Assembly (NCBI RefSeq): GCF_042646385.1
Contig: NZ_JBHRTO010000001.1
Coordinates: 1,922,001-1,986,000 of the forward strand
Length of the DNA: 64,000 nt
Source of the DNA: Cypionkella sinensis
GTDB lineage: Bacteria; Pseudomonadota; Alphaproteobacteria; Rhodobacterales; Rhodobacteraceae
Direction of reading: 5' to 3'
This document shows positions 56,810 to 64,000 of this stretch, in pieces. The notes under the pieces were generated by a model. It was not told where the DNA came from. It did no database searches and saw only the letters and a program-made list of their open reading frames with translations. The stretch's first letter is position 1, and each line of letters opens with the position of its first letter. The position numbers and the translations under genes are program-made.

Positions 56810-57760
56810 ATGATGACCCAACCTAGACCATCTTGTCTTCTGTGGGCTTTGGCTTGGGGCCTTTGTGTATCCTCGGCCTTACCCGCCCTCGCAGCGCCGT
56901 TGGACAGTTTCCGTGACTGCGCCGCCTGTCCCGTAATGGTCGAGCTACCGTTGGGAACTTTCATGATGGGTGCGCCGCAGGATGAGTTTCGACGCATCCT
57001 GACGGAAAAGGCAAATTACACTGGCGATCCGGCGAACCCATATCGCAAGGAAGATGAAGGCCCGCAACACCCGGTAACGGTTGACATACCCTTCGCCATG
57101 GCGCGCGATGAGACAACCTATGATCAGTGGATCGCCTGCGTGCAGGACGGCGGCTGCGGCAGCTATATCCCCGAGGAAACAGTGTTCAGGCAGGGGCCCA
57201 ATCCGGTCAAAATGAACGTCACCGGCACATATCCGGTTCTGCGCATCTCATACTTCGACGCTTTGGCCTACGTCGAATGGTTGAACAAAAAGACGGGCTC
57301 AGATGCTTATCGCCTGCCCACAGAAGCGGAATGGGAATATGCCGCCCGCGCGGGCACGCAAACGACCTTTCCGCAAGGCGATACGCTCACCTCTGAGCAA
57401 GCCAATTTTTCCAAACAGATGACCGAATTTGTGATGCTGCGGAAAATGCCAGAGCTTGTTGCCCGCGAAGCTCCGGTTAAGGTCGGTGCAATGGACGCAA
57501 CGAACGCGTGGGGGCTGCGCCACATGGTCGGTAACGCGATGGAACTGACGGCGTCGTGTTACACAAAATATTTGGAGCAATGGACGCTGACCAGTGAATG
57601 GCGGGCAGCAGCAAGCAAGGTTTGCGCAAACTCCGCCATGCGCGGAGGGTCCTATATATCGTCTATCGACTTGGCGCGATCTGCATGGCGCGGAAAGTTG
57701 CTTGATCCAAATCATCGCATCAGTTGGATCGGATTTCGCGTGATCAAAAGCTTGGAATAG
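56810..57760 (+). CDS. Formylglycine-generating-enzyme (SUMF1/FGE-sulfatase) domain protein, exported
   Basis: 316 aa with a signal peptide (LLWALAWGLCVSSALPALAAP). The domain starts VELPLGTFMMGAPQDEF, continues EGPQHPVTVDIPFAMARDETTYDQW, YRLPTEAEWEYAARAGTQTTFP, GNAMELTASCY and ends MRGGSYISSIDLARSAWRGK...ISWIGFRVIKS. The fold is that of FGE, but catalytic-cysteine placement of true FGEs (Cys-x4-Cys near the C-terminus) is not seen, and no sulfatase is nearby, so it is more likely a structural or other FGE-like protein. The GC content appears lower than its neighbours. Confidence 0.85.
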   Translation: MMTQPRPSCLLWALAWGLCVSSALPALAAPLDSFRDCAACPVMVELPLGTFMMGAPQDEFRRILTEKANYTGDPANPYRKEDEGPQHPVTVDIPFAMARDETTYDQWIACVQDGGCGSYIPEETVFRQGPNPVKMNVTGTYPVLRISYFDALAYVEWLNKKTGSDAYRLPTEAEWEYAARAGTQTTFPQGDTLTSEQANFSKQMTEFVMLRKMPELVAREAPVKVGAMDATNAWGLRHMVGNAMELTASCYTKYLEQWTLTSEWRAAASKVCANSAMRGGSYISSIDLARSAWRGKLLDPNHRISWIGFRVIKSLE

Positions 57761-57913
57761 GCCGCGGATCATGAATCAGGCTCAACCCAAGCTTGGCCGC
57801 CAATCGTTTTTCTGTGCGGCCTTGAAAATACACCTTTGCTGAAACTGTAGCGCAAATACAAAGACCGACATCCGTTCTCAGCCACTCACTATACTAACAA
57901 CTCCTTAACACTC

Positions 57914-57972
57914 GTCTCTAACCCTTTGATAAATTAAAGCCCCCAGCATTGTCCACGTGTGGGCAAGCCCGC
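57914..57972 (+). repeat. TCTCTAA...TTGTCCACGTGTGGGCAA block
   Basis: Resembles 16880-16935: TCTCTAACCC, a TTGATAAATTAAA stretch, then a near-palindrome TTGTCCACGTGTGGGCAA and GCCCGCC. It lies about 95 bp before tRNA-Ser; the rest of the 57761-58061 gap is AT-rich, then a C-rich tract (CGCCCCCCCGCC), with no gene. Confidence 0.5.
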
Positions 57973-58061
57973 CGTCTGCTCCAACACATCCCAGCAAAAC
58001 TGCCACCTGCCCCGCTTTCCCTCTTGCCCCCGCCCCCCCGCCTCGCTAAATAAAAACCGTC

Positions 58062-58151
58062 GGAAGCGTGGCTGAGAGGCCGAAAGCACTCGGTTGCTAA
58101 CTGAGCGTAGGGGGAACCCTACCGTGGGTTCGAATCCCACCGCTTCCGCCA
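58062..58151 (+). tRNA. tRNA-Ser (anticodon GCT)
   Basis: 90 nt, GGAAGCGTGGCTGAGAGGCC at the 5' end, anticodon loop GTTGCTAAC, long variable arm (CGTAGGGGGAACCCTACC) typical of serine tRNAs, T-arm GTGGGTTCGAATCCCAC and acceptor CGCTTCC with encoded CCA. Reads AGC/AGT codons. The 141 bp after it, up to the LysR stop, show no feature. Confidence 0.97.
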
Positions 58152-58292
58152 CATTTCATCGCGATCAACATCCACTTCGCCTGACCGGGTTGCTGGGTAT
58201 AGACGATGAATGGGCAGTGGTTTGGCCGCTGACCATATCTTGCAAGTTTCCGATCTGCGGAAGGCGGCGCGATTGCGTTGCGGCCGCCAAGC

Positions 58293-59201
58293 TTAGCATT
58301 TGAAAATTGACATCATGCCGGGTTGTTCTGCTTTTGCGCTGATCGCCGAGACGAAATGTTGCTCGAAGGCGATGGCCAGCGGGCTTTGCACGCGGCCTTC
58401 GCGGCGCAGAAGGCAGACCTGACGGCGGCAGCTTTCGTCGCGCAAGGGGCGCTCTACCAAAGGCGGCGGCAGGCCGACCGTGGCAAGGCCGGGCAGCAGG
58501 GTGACACCGATGCCCGCGCGCACCATCGCCAGCAGCGAAGTCACATTGCGCACGCGCAGTTTGGTTCTGGCGGCGATGGCCTGAAACTCGGCCGCCTGAA
58601 TGCCGCGCGTGGTTTCATTAAGGATCAGCGGCACAGCTTCCAGATCCTGCCAGGCCAGCGGTTTGGTGTGCTGTGCCAGGGGCGAATCCGCGCGGCACAC
58701 CAGCTTCATGTTGTCCTCAAAGATCGGCGTGGTCAGCAGGCCGGCCTCGGTTGCGCCAATGCTGGCGATGCCGAGATCGGCCTGCCCGCTGGTGATCAGC
58801 TTGCGCACATCGGCGCTGTCGGTATCGACCAGATCAATCTCGGCACTCGGGCGGCTGGCGAGAAAACTGGCGAGCATGTCCGGGATCAACAGCGCCGCAA
58901 CCGACGGCACTGAGGCAATGCGCAACCGCCCACTGGCCCCCGAGGCGTATTCCTTGATCAGATCAATGGCAGTGTCGTGGTCGCGCAGCAGCACCTTGGC
59001 CACGCCCAGCACAAAGCTGCCCAGATCGGTCAGGCTGTGCTTGCGGTCTGATTCAAACAGCGGCGCGCCGAGTTGGTCTTCGACCTGCTTCAGGGTCATC
59101 GAGATCGCCGATTGCGTGCGAAACAACCGATCCGCCGCATCGCGGATGTTGCCACATTCGGCGACGGTGGCAAACACGCGCAGGGCTTCGGTGCGGATCA
59201 T
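58293..59201 (-). CDS. LysR-family transcriptional regulator
   Basis: 302 aa. N-terminal helix-turn-helix LRVFATVAECGNIRDAADRLFRTQSAISMTLKQVEDQLGAPLFESDRKHSLTDLG, then a periplasmic-binding-protein-like effector domain (SGRLRIASVPSVAALLIPDMLASFLASRPSAEIDLVD). It is divergent from the dehydrogenase gene and probably controls it and the betaine-type transporter; TTGA/TCAA half-sites are present in the 96-bp gap. Confidence 0.92.
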   Translation of the reverse strand: MIRTEALRVFATVAECGNIRDAADRLFRTQSAISMTLKQVEDQLGAPLFESDRKHSLTDLGSFVLGVAKVLLRDHDTAIDLIKEYASGASGRLRIASVPSVAALLIPDMLASFLASRPSAEIDLVDTDSADVRKLITSGQADLGIASIGATEAGLLTTPIFEDNMKLVCRADSPLAQHTKPLAWQDLEAVPLILNETTRGIQAAEFQAIAARTKLRVRNVTSLLAMVRAGIGVTLLPGLATVGLPPPLVERPLRDESCRRQVCLLRREGRVQSPLAIAFEQHFVSAISAKAEQPGMMSIFKC

Positions 59202-59297
59202 CGCGAACTTCAGGTTTATTGAAACTGGATCAAAGAATAGTCGTTTGGCTGAAGCGGGTCAAATGGGGAAACTGCCCGGCGATCAGATCGGGAGCAG

Positions 59298-60329
59298 ATG
59301 ATGACGGACGGAGTGCAGACGGGCAAGCAGATGGGTTTGGAGGAGGTCGAGGCTTTGGCGCAGCGGGCCCTTGTTGCGGCGGGGGCCTCTGATGCGGCTG
59401 CGCAAGCGGTGGCGCGGTCGATCCGTCTGGCCGAACGTGACGGCATCCGCAGCCATGGTCTGCTGTACTTGCCGATCTACGCCGAGCATCTGCGCTGTGG
59501 CAAAGTGCTGGGCATGGCTGCGCCTGTGGTCACACGGCCAAAGCCGGGCAGCATCCGCGTAGATGCCGCGCACGGCTTTGCCCATACCGCGATAGATGCC
59601 GGATGGGGTGATTTCACCGCAGCGGCGCGGCAGAACGGTATCGCCGCGCTGAGCCTGCACAATTCCTATAACTGCGGCGTGTTGGGGCATCATGCCGAAC
59701 GGCTGGCCGAGGATGGGCTGGTCGGGCTGTGCTTTACGCATGCTCCGGCCTCTATCGCGCCGATGGGCGGCAAATTGCCCGTGATCGGCACCAACCCGTT
59801 TGCAATTGCGGTGCCGGATGGCGCGGGTGGGGCGCTGCTGGTGATCGACCAATCGGCCAGTGTGGTGGCGAAATCCGAAATCCTGCTGCGCGCCCGCAAG
59901 GGTGAGCCGATTGAGCCAAACTGGGCTCTAGATGCCGACGGCAGGCCGACGACGGTGGCGGAAGAAGCGCTGCTGGGGTCCATGCTGCCCGCGGGTGGGC
60001 AAAAGGGGTTCGGCTTGGGGCTGATGGTGGAAATCCTGGCGGCGGCGCTGAGTGGCGCGAACCTGAGCCGCGAGGCCAGCCCGTTTTCAGGCACCGCTGG
60101 CGGCCCGCCCGGCACGGGGCAATGTTTTATTGCGTTGGACCCCGCAGGATTTTCCGGCGCTGTGTTCCAGCAAAGTCTGCACCGTCTGGCAGGATCCATC
60201 ACCGACCAACCCAGCGCGCGGCTGCCGGGGGCGCGGCGCAAGGCCAACCGGGCGCAGATCGAAGCTGCAGGCGTGTTTGTCGATGCGGCGCTGCTGGCGC
60301 GCATTGAATCAATACTTCAAGTTAATTGA
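59298..60329 (+). CDS. Ldh family (malate/L-lactate dehydrogenase-like) NAD(P)-dependent oxidoreductase
   Basis: 343 aa. Family blocks: ARSIRLAERDGIRSHGLLYLPIYAEHLR, VDAAHGFAHTAIDAGW, LHNSYNCGVLGHHAERLAEDGLVGLCFTHAPASIAPMGGKLPVIGTNPFAIAVP and GGQKGFGLGLMVEILAAALSGA. These type-2 dehydrogenases act on malate, sulfolactate, ureidoglycolate or cyclic imino acids. With a quaternary-amine-type importer and an aldehyde dehydrogenase downstream, an imino-acid or sulfonate substrate is plausible. The start is ATG 59298 or the next codon. Confidence 0.88.
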   Translation: MMTDGVQTGKQMGLEEVEALAQRALVAAGASDAAAQAVARSIRLAERDGIRSHGLLYLPIYAEHLRCGKVLGMAAPVVTRPKPGSIRVDAAHGFAHTAIDAGWGDFTAAARQNGIAALSLHNSYNCGVLGHHAERLAEDGLVGLCFTHAPASIAPMGGKLPVIGTNPFAIAVPDGAGGALLVIDQSASVVAKSEILLRARKGEPIEPNWALDADGRPTTVAEEALLGSMLPAGGQKGFGLGLMVEILAAALSGANLSREASPFSGTAGGPPGTGQCFIALDPAGFSGAVFQQSLHRLAGSITDQPSARLPGARRKANRAQIEAAGVFVDAALLARIESILQVN

Positions 60330-60441
60330 AATTCACTTAATTTATATTCGTTTGATTGAAGCAAAGCCGCGACCTAGCCTTCATGGCGGGCCCAGCATGG
60401 CGTGCATCTGCGGCGAATCTAATCAAAAACGGGGAGTCAGC

Positions 60442-61449
60442 ATGAAAATCACATCCAACCTTACCGCCGCAGCCGTTGCGGGGCTTTTGGCCGTTGCGGG
60501 CACAAGTTCTGCCAAAGCCGCTGATTGCGGCACTGCAGGGCCGATCACGATTGCCGAAATGACCTGGCTGTCAGCGGGGACGCTGGCGCATGTCGCGCAA
60601 AAGATCATGTCGGCGGGCTATGGCTGCGATGCGCAGCTTATTCCGGGCGATACTGTGCCCACCGCCACATCGATGCTGAGCAAGGATCAGCCCGATGTGG
60701 CCCCCGAATTGTGGGTCTCGACTGCGCAGTCGATCTGGGATGAGATGCAGGCCAAGGGCAATGTTTACAAAGCCTCGGACATTTTTGCCTCGGGCGGTGA
60801 AGAAGGCTGGTGGGTGCCGGATTACGTTGCCGCAGAACATCCCGAGATCAAGTCGATTGAAGACCTGAAGGCCAACTGGGCGGTGTTCGCCGATGCCTCT
60901 AACCCCGAAAAGGGCCGGCTTTACGGCTGCCCTCCGGGCTGGGGCTGCGAGCCGATCACCAACAATCTGTTCAAGGCGCTGGGTCTGGAAGAGACTTGGG
61001 AGCTGTTCCCTTCGGGTTCGGGCGAGACGCTGAAAGCCTCGATTGCCAAGGCCGTTTCGCGCAAAGAGCCGTTCATCGGCTATTACTGGGGGCCGACCGA
61101 CGTGATCGGCAAATATCATATGGTGCGGATGGAAACCCCGCCGTTTGATGCTGAAAACTACAAATGTCTGGTGGATATCAACTGCGCCGATCCGAAAGTC
61201 AGCGGCTGGGCCAAGGGTGAAGTTGCGGTGGCGGTGGTCACGTCGTTGAAAGAGCGCGCGCCGGATGTAGCGACATTCTTGGGCAAGATGCAGGTGCCGA
61301 ACAATGACATCAGCGCTGTGCTGGCCTGGGGCGACGACAATGGTGCCACAACGGATGAAGTTGCGACCTATTTCCTGAAAAACTACGAGGCGATCTGGAC
61401 CCAATGGGTGCCCGCCGATGTAGCCGACAAGGTGCGCGCGTCGCTGTAA
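60442..61449 (+). CDS. Glycine betaine/choline-type ABC transporter substrate-binding protein
   Basis: 335 aa, OpuAC/ProX-like. Signal peptide KITSNLTAAAVAGLLAVAGTSSAKA; then ADCGTAGPITIAEMTWLSAGTLAHVAQKIMSAGYGCDAQLI, PELWVSTAQSIWDEM, GCPPGWGCEPITNNL, PFIGYYWGPTDVIGKYHMVRM. Aromatic residues for a quaternary-ammonium cage are plentiful. Start ATG 60442 after GGGGAGTCAG. The 112-bp AT-rich leader contains TTCAA-gttaa-TTGAA, a possible LysR site. Confidence 0.9.
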   Translation: MKITSNLTAAAVAGLLAVAGTSSAKAADCGTAGPITIAEMTWLSAGTLAHVAQKIMSAGYGCDAQLIPGDTVPTATSMLSKDQPDVAPELWVSTAQSIWDEMQAKGNVYKASDIFASGGEEGWWVPDYVAAEHPEIKSIEDLKANWAVFADASNPEKGRLYGCPPGWGCEPITNNLFKALGLEETWELFPSGSGETLKASIAKAVSRKEPFIGYYWGPTDVIGKYHMVRMETPPFDAENYKCLVDINCADPKVSGWAKGEVAVAVVTSLKERAPDVATFLGKMQVPNNDISAVLAWGDDNGATTDEVATYFLKNYEAIWTQWVPADVADKVRASL

Positions 61450-61458
61450 ACGCAAACT

Positions 61459-61482
61459 GGGGCAGCGCTTTGTGCTGCCCCC
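61459..61482 (+). terminator. Stem-loop between binding-protein and permease genes
   Basis: GGGGCAGC-gctttgt-GCTGCCCC follows the stop by 10 bp, ending in CTT rather than a long U-run. It probably attenuates read-through to the membrane subunit. Confidence 0.6.
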
Positions 61483-61512
61483 TTCCCTCCTCTGGTGATT
61501 GGAGCAAACCCC

Positions 61513-62385
61513 GTGGCCCAAGGCTTTCCCGAAATTTTCGATGTCCGCGCTTTGGGTCGCGCCATTGACACAGGCTTCAACCAGATCGTCGCAGACTATG
61601 GGGCGACGCTGGAGGCGATCTTTCTGCCCATCCTCAAGCTGTTGCTGGCGATGGAAAAAATCCTGCAATGGTTGCCGTGGTGGGTGGTTATTCTGGTGCT
61701 GGCGGCTTTGGCCTATGCGGCGTCGCGCCGCTGGGGGATTGCTTTGGCGGTGGCGGTGATGACCTTTGCCATCGGGCTGATCGGCGTCTGGGATGCGGCG
61801 ATGGCGACGATTGCGCTGATGGTCGTGGCCACGCTGCTGGCGGTGGTTGTCGGCCTGCCGATTGGCGTTGCGATGTCGCGCTCAAAGCGGATGCAGTCCA
61901 TCACCTTGCCGGTGCTGGATGTGATGCAGACCATGCCGATCTTTGTTTATCTGATCCCGTTTGTGATGCTGTTTGGCCCCGGAAAAATCCCTGCCCTGCT
62001 GGCCACGATTGTCTTTGCCATCCCGCCGGTGATCCGGTTGACCAATCTGGGTATCCGCGGCGTTGATCCCGAAATCGTCGAAGCCACCCGTGCCTTTGGT
62101 GCATCGCCCGCGCAAATCCTGCTGTCGGTGCAGATCCCCTTGGCGCTGCCAACCATTCTGGCGGGCATCAACCAGACTACGATGATGGCGCTGTCGATGG
62201 TGGTGATTGCCTCGATGATCGGTGCGGGCGGTCTGGGCTATCAGGTGTTGCAGGGCATCCAGCGGCTGCAGATCAGTTCGGGGCTGATGGCGGGCCTAGG
62301 CATCGTGCTGCTGGCGATCATCTTTGACCGTATTGCCCAATCCTATGGCAAGCGGATGCAGAAATCCTTGAAACTGGATCACTAA
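61513..62385 (+). CDS. Glycine betaine/proline-type ABC transporter permease
   Basis: 290 aa from a GTG at 61513 (GGAG nine bases upstream; an alternative GTG lies at 61495). ProW-like: EIFDVRALGRAIDTGFNQIVADYG, about six membrane spans, VLDVMQTMPIFVYLIPFVMLFGPGKIPAL and EAA loop PEIVEATRAFGASPAQILLSVQIPLALPTILAGINQTTMMALSMVVIASMIGAGGLG. Followed after 3 bp by the ATPase. Confidence 0.93.
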   Translation: MAQGFPEIFDVRALGRAIDTGFNQIVADYGATLEAIFLPILKLLLAMEKILQWLPWWVVILVLAALAYAASRRWGIALAVAVMTFAIGLIGVWDAAMATIALMVVATLLAVVVGLPIGVAMSRSKRMQSITLPVLDVMQTMPIFVYLIPFVMLFGPGKIPALLATIVFAIPPVIRLTNLGIRGVDPEIVEATRAFGASPAQILLSVQIPLALPTILAGINQTTMMALSMVVIASMIGAGGLGYQVLQGIQRLQISSGLMAGLGIVLLAIIFDRIAQSYGKRMQKSLKLDH

Positions 62386-62388
62386 GCC

Positions 62389-63405
62389 ATGACCACTCCG
62401 TTCAAAATTCGTGTCGAACAGGTGTCGAAAATCTTTGGCCCTGATCCGAAAACGGCGATGGCTGCGGTGAATGCCGGGATGGGCAAGGCCGCGTTGCTGG
62501 CGCAGAGCAATCATGTGCTGGGGCTGCACAACATCAACCTGAACATCCGCGCCGGGGAAACCTTTGTGATTATGGGGCTGTCGGGTTCGGGAAAATCCAC
62601 GCTGATCCGGCATTTCAACCGCTTGATCGAGCCTACGGCGGGGCGGATTCTGGTGGATGACACCGATGTTCTAAGCCTCAATGCCGCTGATCTACGCAGT
62701 TTCCGGCGCAAGAAAATCTCGATGGTGTTTCAGCGTTTTGCCTTGCTGCCGCACAAGACCGTGCTGGAAAACGTGATTTATGGGCTGGTGATCGACGGGA
62801 TGCCAAAGCCGCAAGCGCGCGCTAAAGGCGCCGAACAGGTCGCCTTGGTGGGCCTTGCCGGGTTTGAAAACCACTATCCTGGCCAGCTATCGGGCGGGAT
62901 GCAGCAACGGGTGGGGCTGGCCCGCGCGCTTGCCACCGATGCCGAAATCCTGCTGATGGACGAGGCGTTTTCGGCACTCGATCCGCTGATCCGCCATGAC
63001 ATGCAGTTGCAACTGCGCGAGATTCAGGCGCGGCTGCACAAGACGATCGTGTTTATCACGCATGATCTGGACGAGGCTTTGCTGCTGGGCGATCACATCG
63101 CCATTCTGAAAGATGGCGTTTTGCGGCAGGTTGGCACCGGGCCGGAAATTCTGGTCGCCCCTGCGGATGATTACGTGGCGCGGTTCGTGCGCGATGTGAA
63201 CCGGGCGCGGATCGTGACCTGTGGGGCGCTGGCTGTGCCGGGGCAAGCCGGTGGAGATATCGAGCTTTCCGCTGATCAGACCATCGAATCCGCCTATGCT
63301 GCATTGGCGCAAACCGATGCTCCGCTTACAGTTCGGCAGGCAAATGGCGATCTGGCGGGCGTGCTGACCCGCCAACAGGTGTTTGACGCTTTGGCCCGGG
63401 CCTGA
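62389..63405 (+). CDS. Glycine betaine/proline-type ABC transporter ATP-binding protein
   Basis: 338-aa ProV/OpuAA type ATPase. Walker A GLSGSGKSTLIRHFNRLIEPT, Q-loop MVFQRFALLPHKTVLENV, signature LSGGMQQRVGLARAL, Walker B ILLMDEAFSALDPLIR and H-loop FITHDLDEALLLGD; the DEAFSALDP form is characteristic of betaine ATPases. The C-terminal part is one short CBS-like region (DAPLTVRQANGDLAGVLTRQQVFDAL), which in relatives senses ionic strength. Confidence 0.94.
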   Translation: MTTPFKIRVEQVSKIFGPDPKTAMAAVNAGMGKAALLAQSNHVLGLHNINLNIRAGETFVIMGLSGSGKSTLIRHFNRLIEPTAGRILVDDTDVLSLNAADLRSFRRKKISMVFQRFALLPHKTVLENVIYGLVIDGMPKPQARAKGAEQVALVGLAGFENHYPGQLSGGMQQRVGLARALATDAEILLMDEAFSALDPLIRHDMQLQLREIQARLHKTIVFITHDLDEALLLGDHIAILKDGVLRQVGTGPEILVAPADDYVARFVRDVNRARIVTCGALAVPGQAGGDIELSADQTIESAYAALAQTDAPLTVRQANGDLAGVLTRQQVFDALARA

Positions 63406-63427
63406 GGCGATGCAAAAAGGAAGACCC

Positions 63428-64000
63428 ATGACGATTGAAACGCGCAACCGTATTGCGGGCCGCTGGCAAGACGGCGCAAGCACCGTCGAGAACCGCAATC
63501 CGTCTGATCTGGGCGATGTGATCGGCCATTTTGCCCAAGCCAGTGCCGCGCAACTGGATGAGGCGATTGCAGCCGCCCGCGCGGCCCAGCCGATCTGGTG
63601 GGCGGCGGGGATTCAGAAGCGGCATGACGTGCTGATGGCGATTGGCACCGAGTTGATGGCGCGCGCGGCCGAGATCGGCACGCTTTTGGCCCGCGAGGAA
63701 GGCAAGACCTTGGCCGAGGGCAAGGGTGAGGTTTACCGCGCGGGGCAGTTCTTTACCTACTATGCCGCCGAGGCGTTGCGGGTGATCGGCGATCATGCCC
63801 AAAGCGTGCGCCCCGGCATCGAAATCGATGTGCGGCGCGAGGCGGTGGGCGTGGTGGCGATCATCAGCCCTTGGAATTTCCCGGTGGCGACACCTGCGTG
63901 GAAGATCGCGCCTGCATTGGCCTATGGCAATGCGGTGGTGTGGAAACCTGCCAACCTGACACCCGCCAGCGCCGTGGCATTGACCGAGATCATCACCCGG
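63428..64000 (+). CDS. Aldehyde dehydrogenase family protein, partial at right edge
   Basis: N-terminal 191 residues of an NAD(P)-dependent aldehyde dehydrogenase: RIAGRWQDGASTVENRNPSDLGDVIGHFA, REEGKTLAEGKGEVYRAGQFFTYYAAEALR and the cofactor-binding start GVVAIISPWNFPVATPAWKIAPALAYGNAVVWKPANLTPAS. The catalytic Cys/Glu lie beyond the window. The form with ARAAQPIWWAAGIQKRHDVL resembles alpha-ketoglutarate semialdehyde and betaine-aldehyde types. It follows the transporter by 22 bp, so it likely oxidises an aldehyde made from the imported compound. Confidence 0.92.
   Translation, partial: MTIETRNRIAGRWQDGASTVENRNPSDLGDVIGHFAQASAAQLDEAIAAARAAQPIWWAAGIQKRHDVLMAIGTELMARAAEIGTLLAREEGKTLAEGKGEVYRAGQFFTYYAAEALRVIGDHAQSVRPGIEIDVRREAVGVVAIISPWNFPVATPAWKIAPALAYGNAVVWKPANLTPASAVALTEIITR

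Noticed and set aside
1..64000. CRISPR array, prophage or insertion sequence
   Set aside because: No regularly spaced direct repeats, no transposase, integrase or phage structural gene was found on either strand.

Overview
The window is a GC-rich chromosomal segment, very probably from a Rhodobacteraceae-type alphaproteobacterium (Rhodobacterales). Pointers are the gene families (two-permease PhnE, long PhnE2, DUF1045 phosphonate protein, SelD fused to an FAD oxidoreductase, TMEM175 channel, RTX protein), the dense packing with ATGA/GTGA start-stop overlaps, and short intergenic repeats of a kind I recall from this family. No phage, insertion sequence or CRISPR array is visible. The identification rests on reading the sequence; no search was run.

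Region by region. (1) 1-7159, minus strand: one co-transcribed catabolic/transport unit with a divergent acylphosphatase-like protein, a Rieske-only protein, a Rieske-oxygenase catalytic subunit that has lost its own Rieske motif, a GST-like protein, an aminohydrolase, and a BMP-type (nucleoside/purine-like) ABC transporter running off the left edge. The split oxygenase plus GST recalls the NdmC/NdmD/NdmE N-demethylase of caffeine degradation. (2) 7250-8314: AbrB-family membrane protein. (3) 8555-12441: a spermidine/iron/aminoethylphosphonate-type ABC transporter, divergent from (4) 12661-28291: a complete carbon-phosphorus lyase locus (phnCDE1E2, hexapeptide acetyltransferase, phnM1, phnF, phnGHIJKLN, DUF1045, phnM2), in which a DUF559 gene with a palindromic repeat and a corA gene are inserted inside the phnG-N operon. 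(5) 28295-36487: an amino-sugar ABC transporter with SIS-domain isomerase/deaminase, kinase, DeoR regulator and divergent GatZ/KbaZ-type protein. (6) 36544-47557: tRNA-Met, hydantoinase A, an RpoN paralogue, the selenouridine genes selD (fusion) and mnmH, DUF1287, DUF2332, pth and a glycosyltransferase. (7) 47558-53880: rplY, an MFS transporter, an RTX protein and an L-lactate dehydrogenase, flanked by structured repeats. (8) 53881-58151: TMEM175, trpA, ychF, a formylglycine-enzyme-like protein and tRNA-Ser. (9) 58293-64000: LysR regulator, Ldh-family dehydrogenase, glycine-betaine-type ABC transporter and the start of an aldehyde dehydrogenase.

How it works together: much of the window is scavenging. 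It imports and opens phosphonates (C-P lyase, with phosphate-starvation boxes), amino sugars, a probable N-heterocycle and a quaternary amine. The most unusual observations are the split Rieske oxygenase operon and a family of four roughly 210-250 nt multi-hairpin elements (8329-8534, 47587-47795, 47831-48078, 53645-53852) whose stems are kept while the sequence changes.
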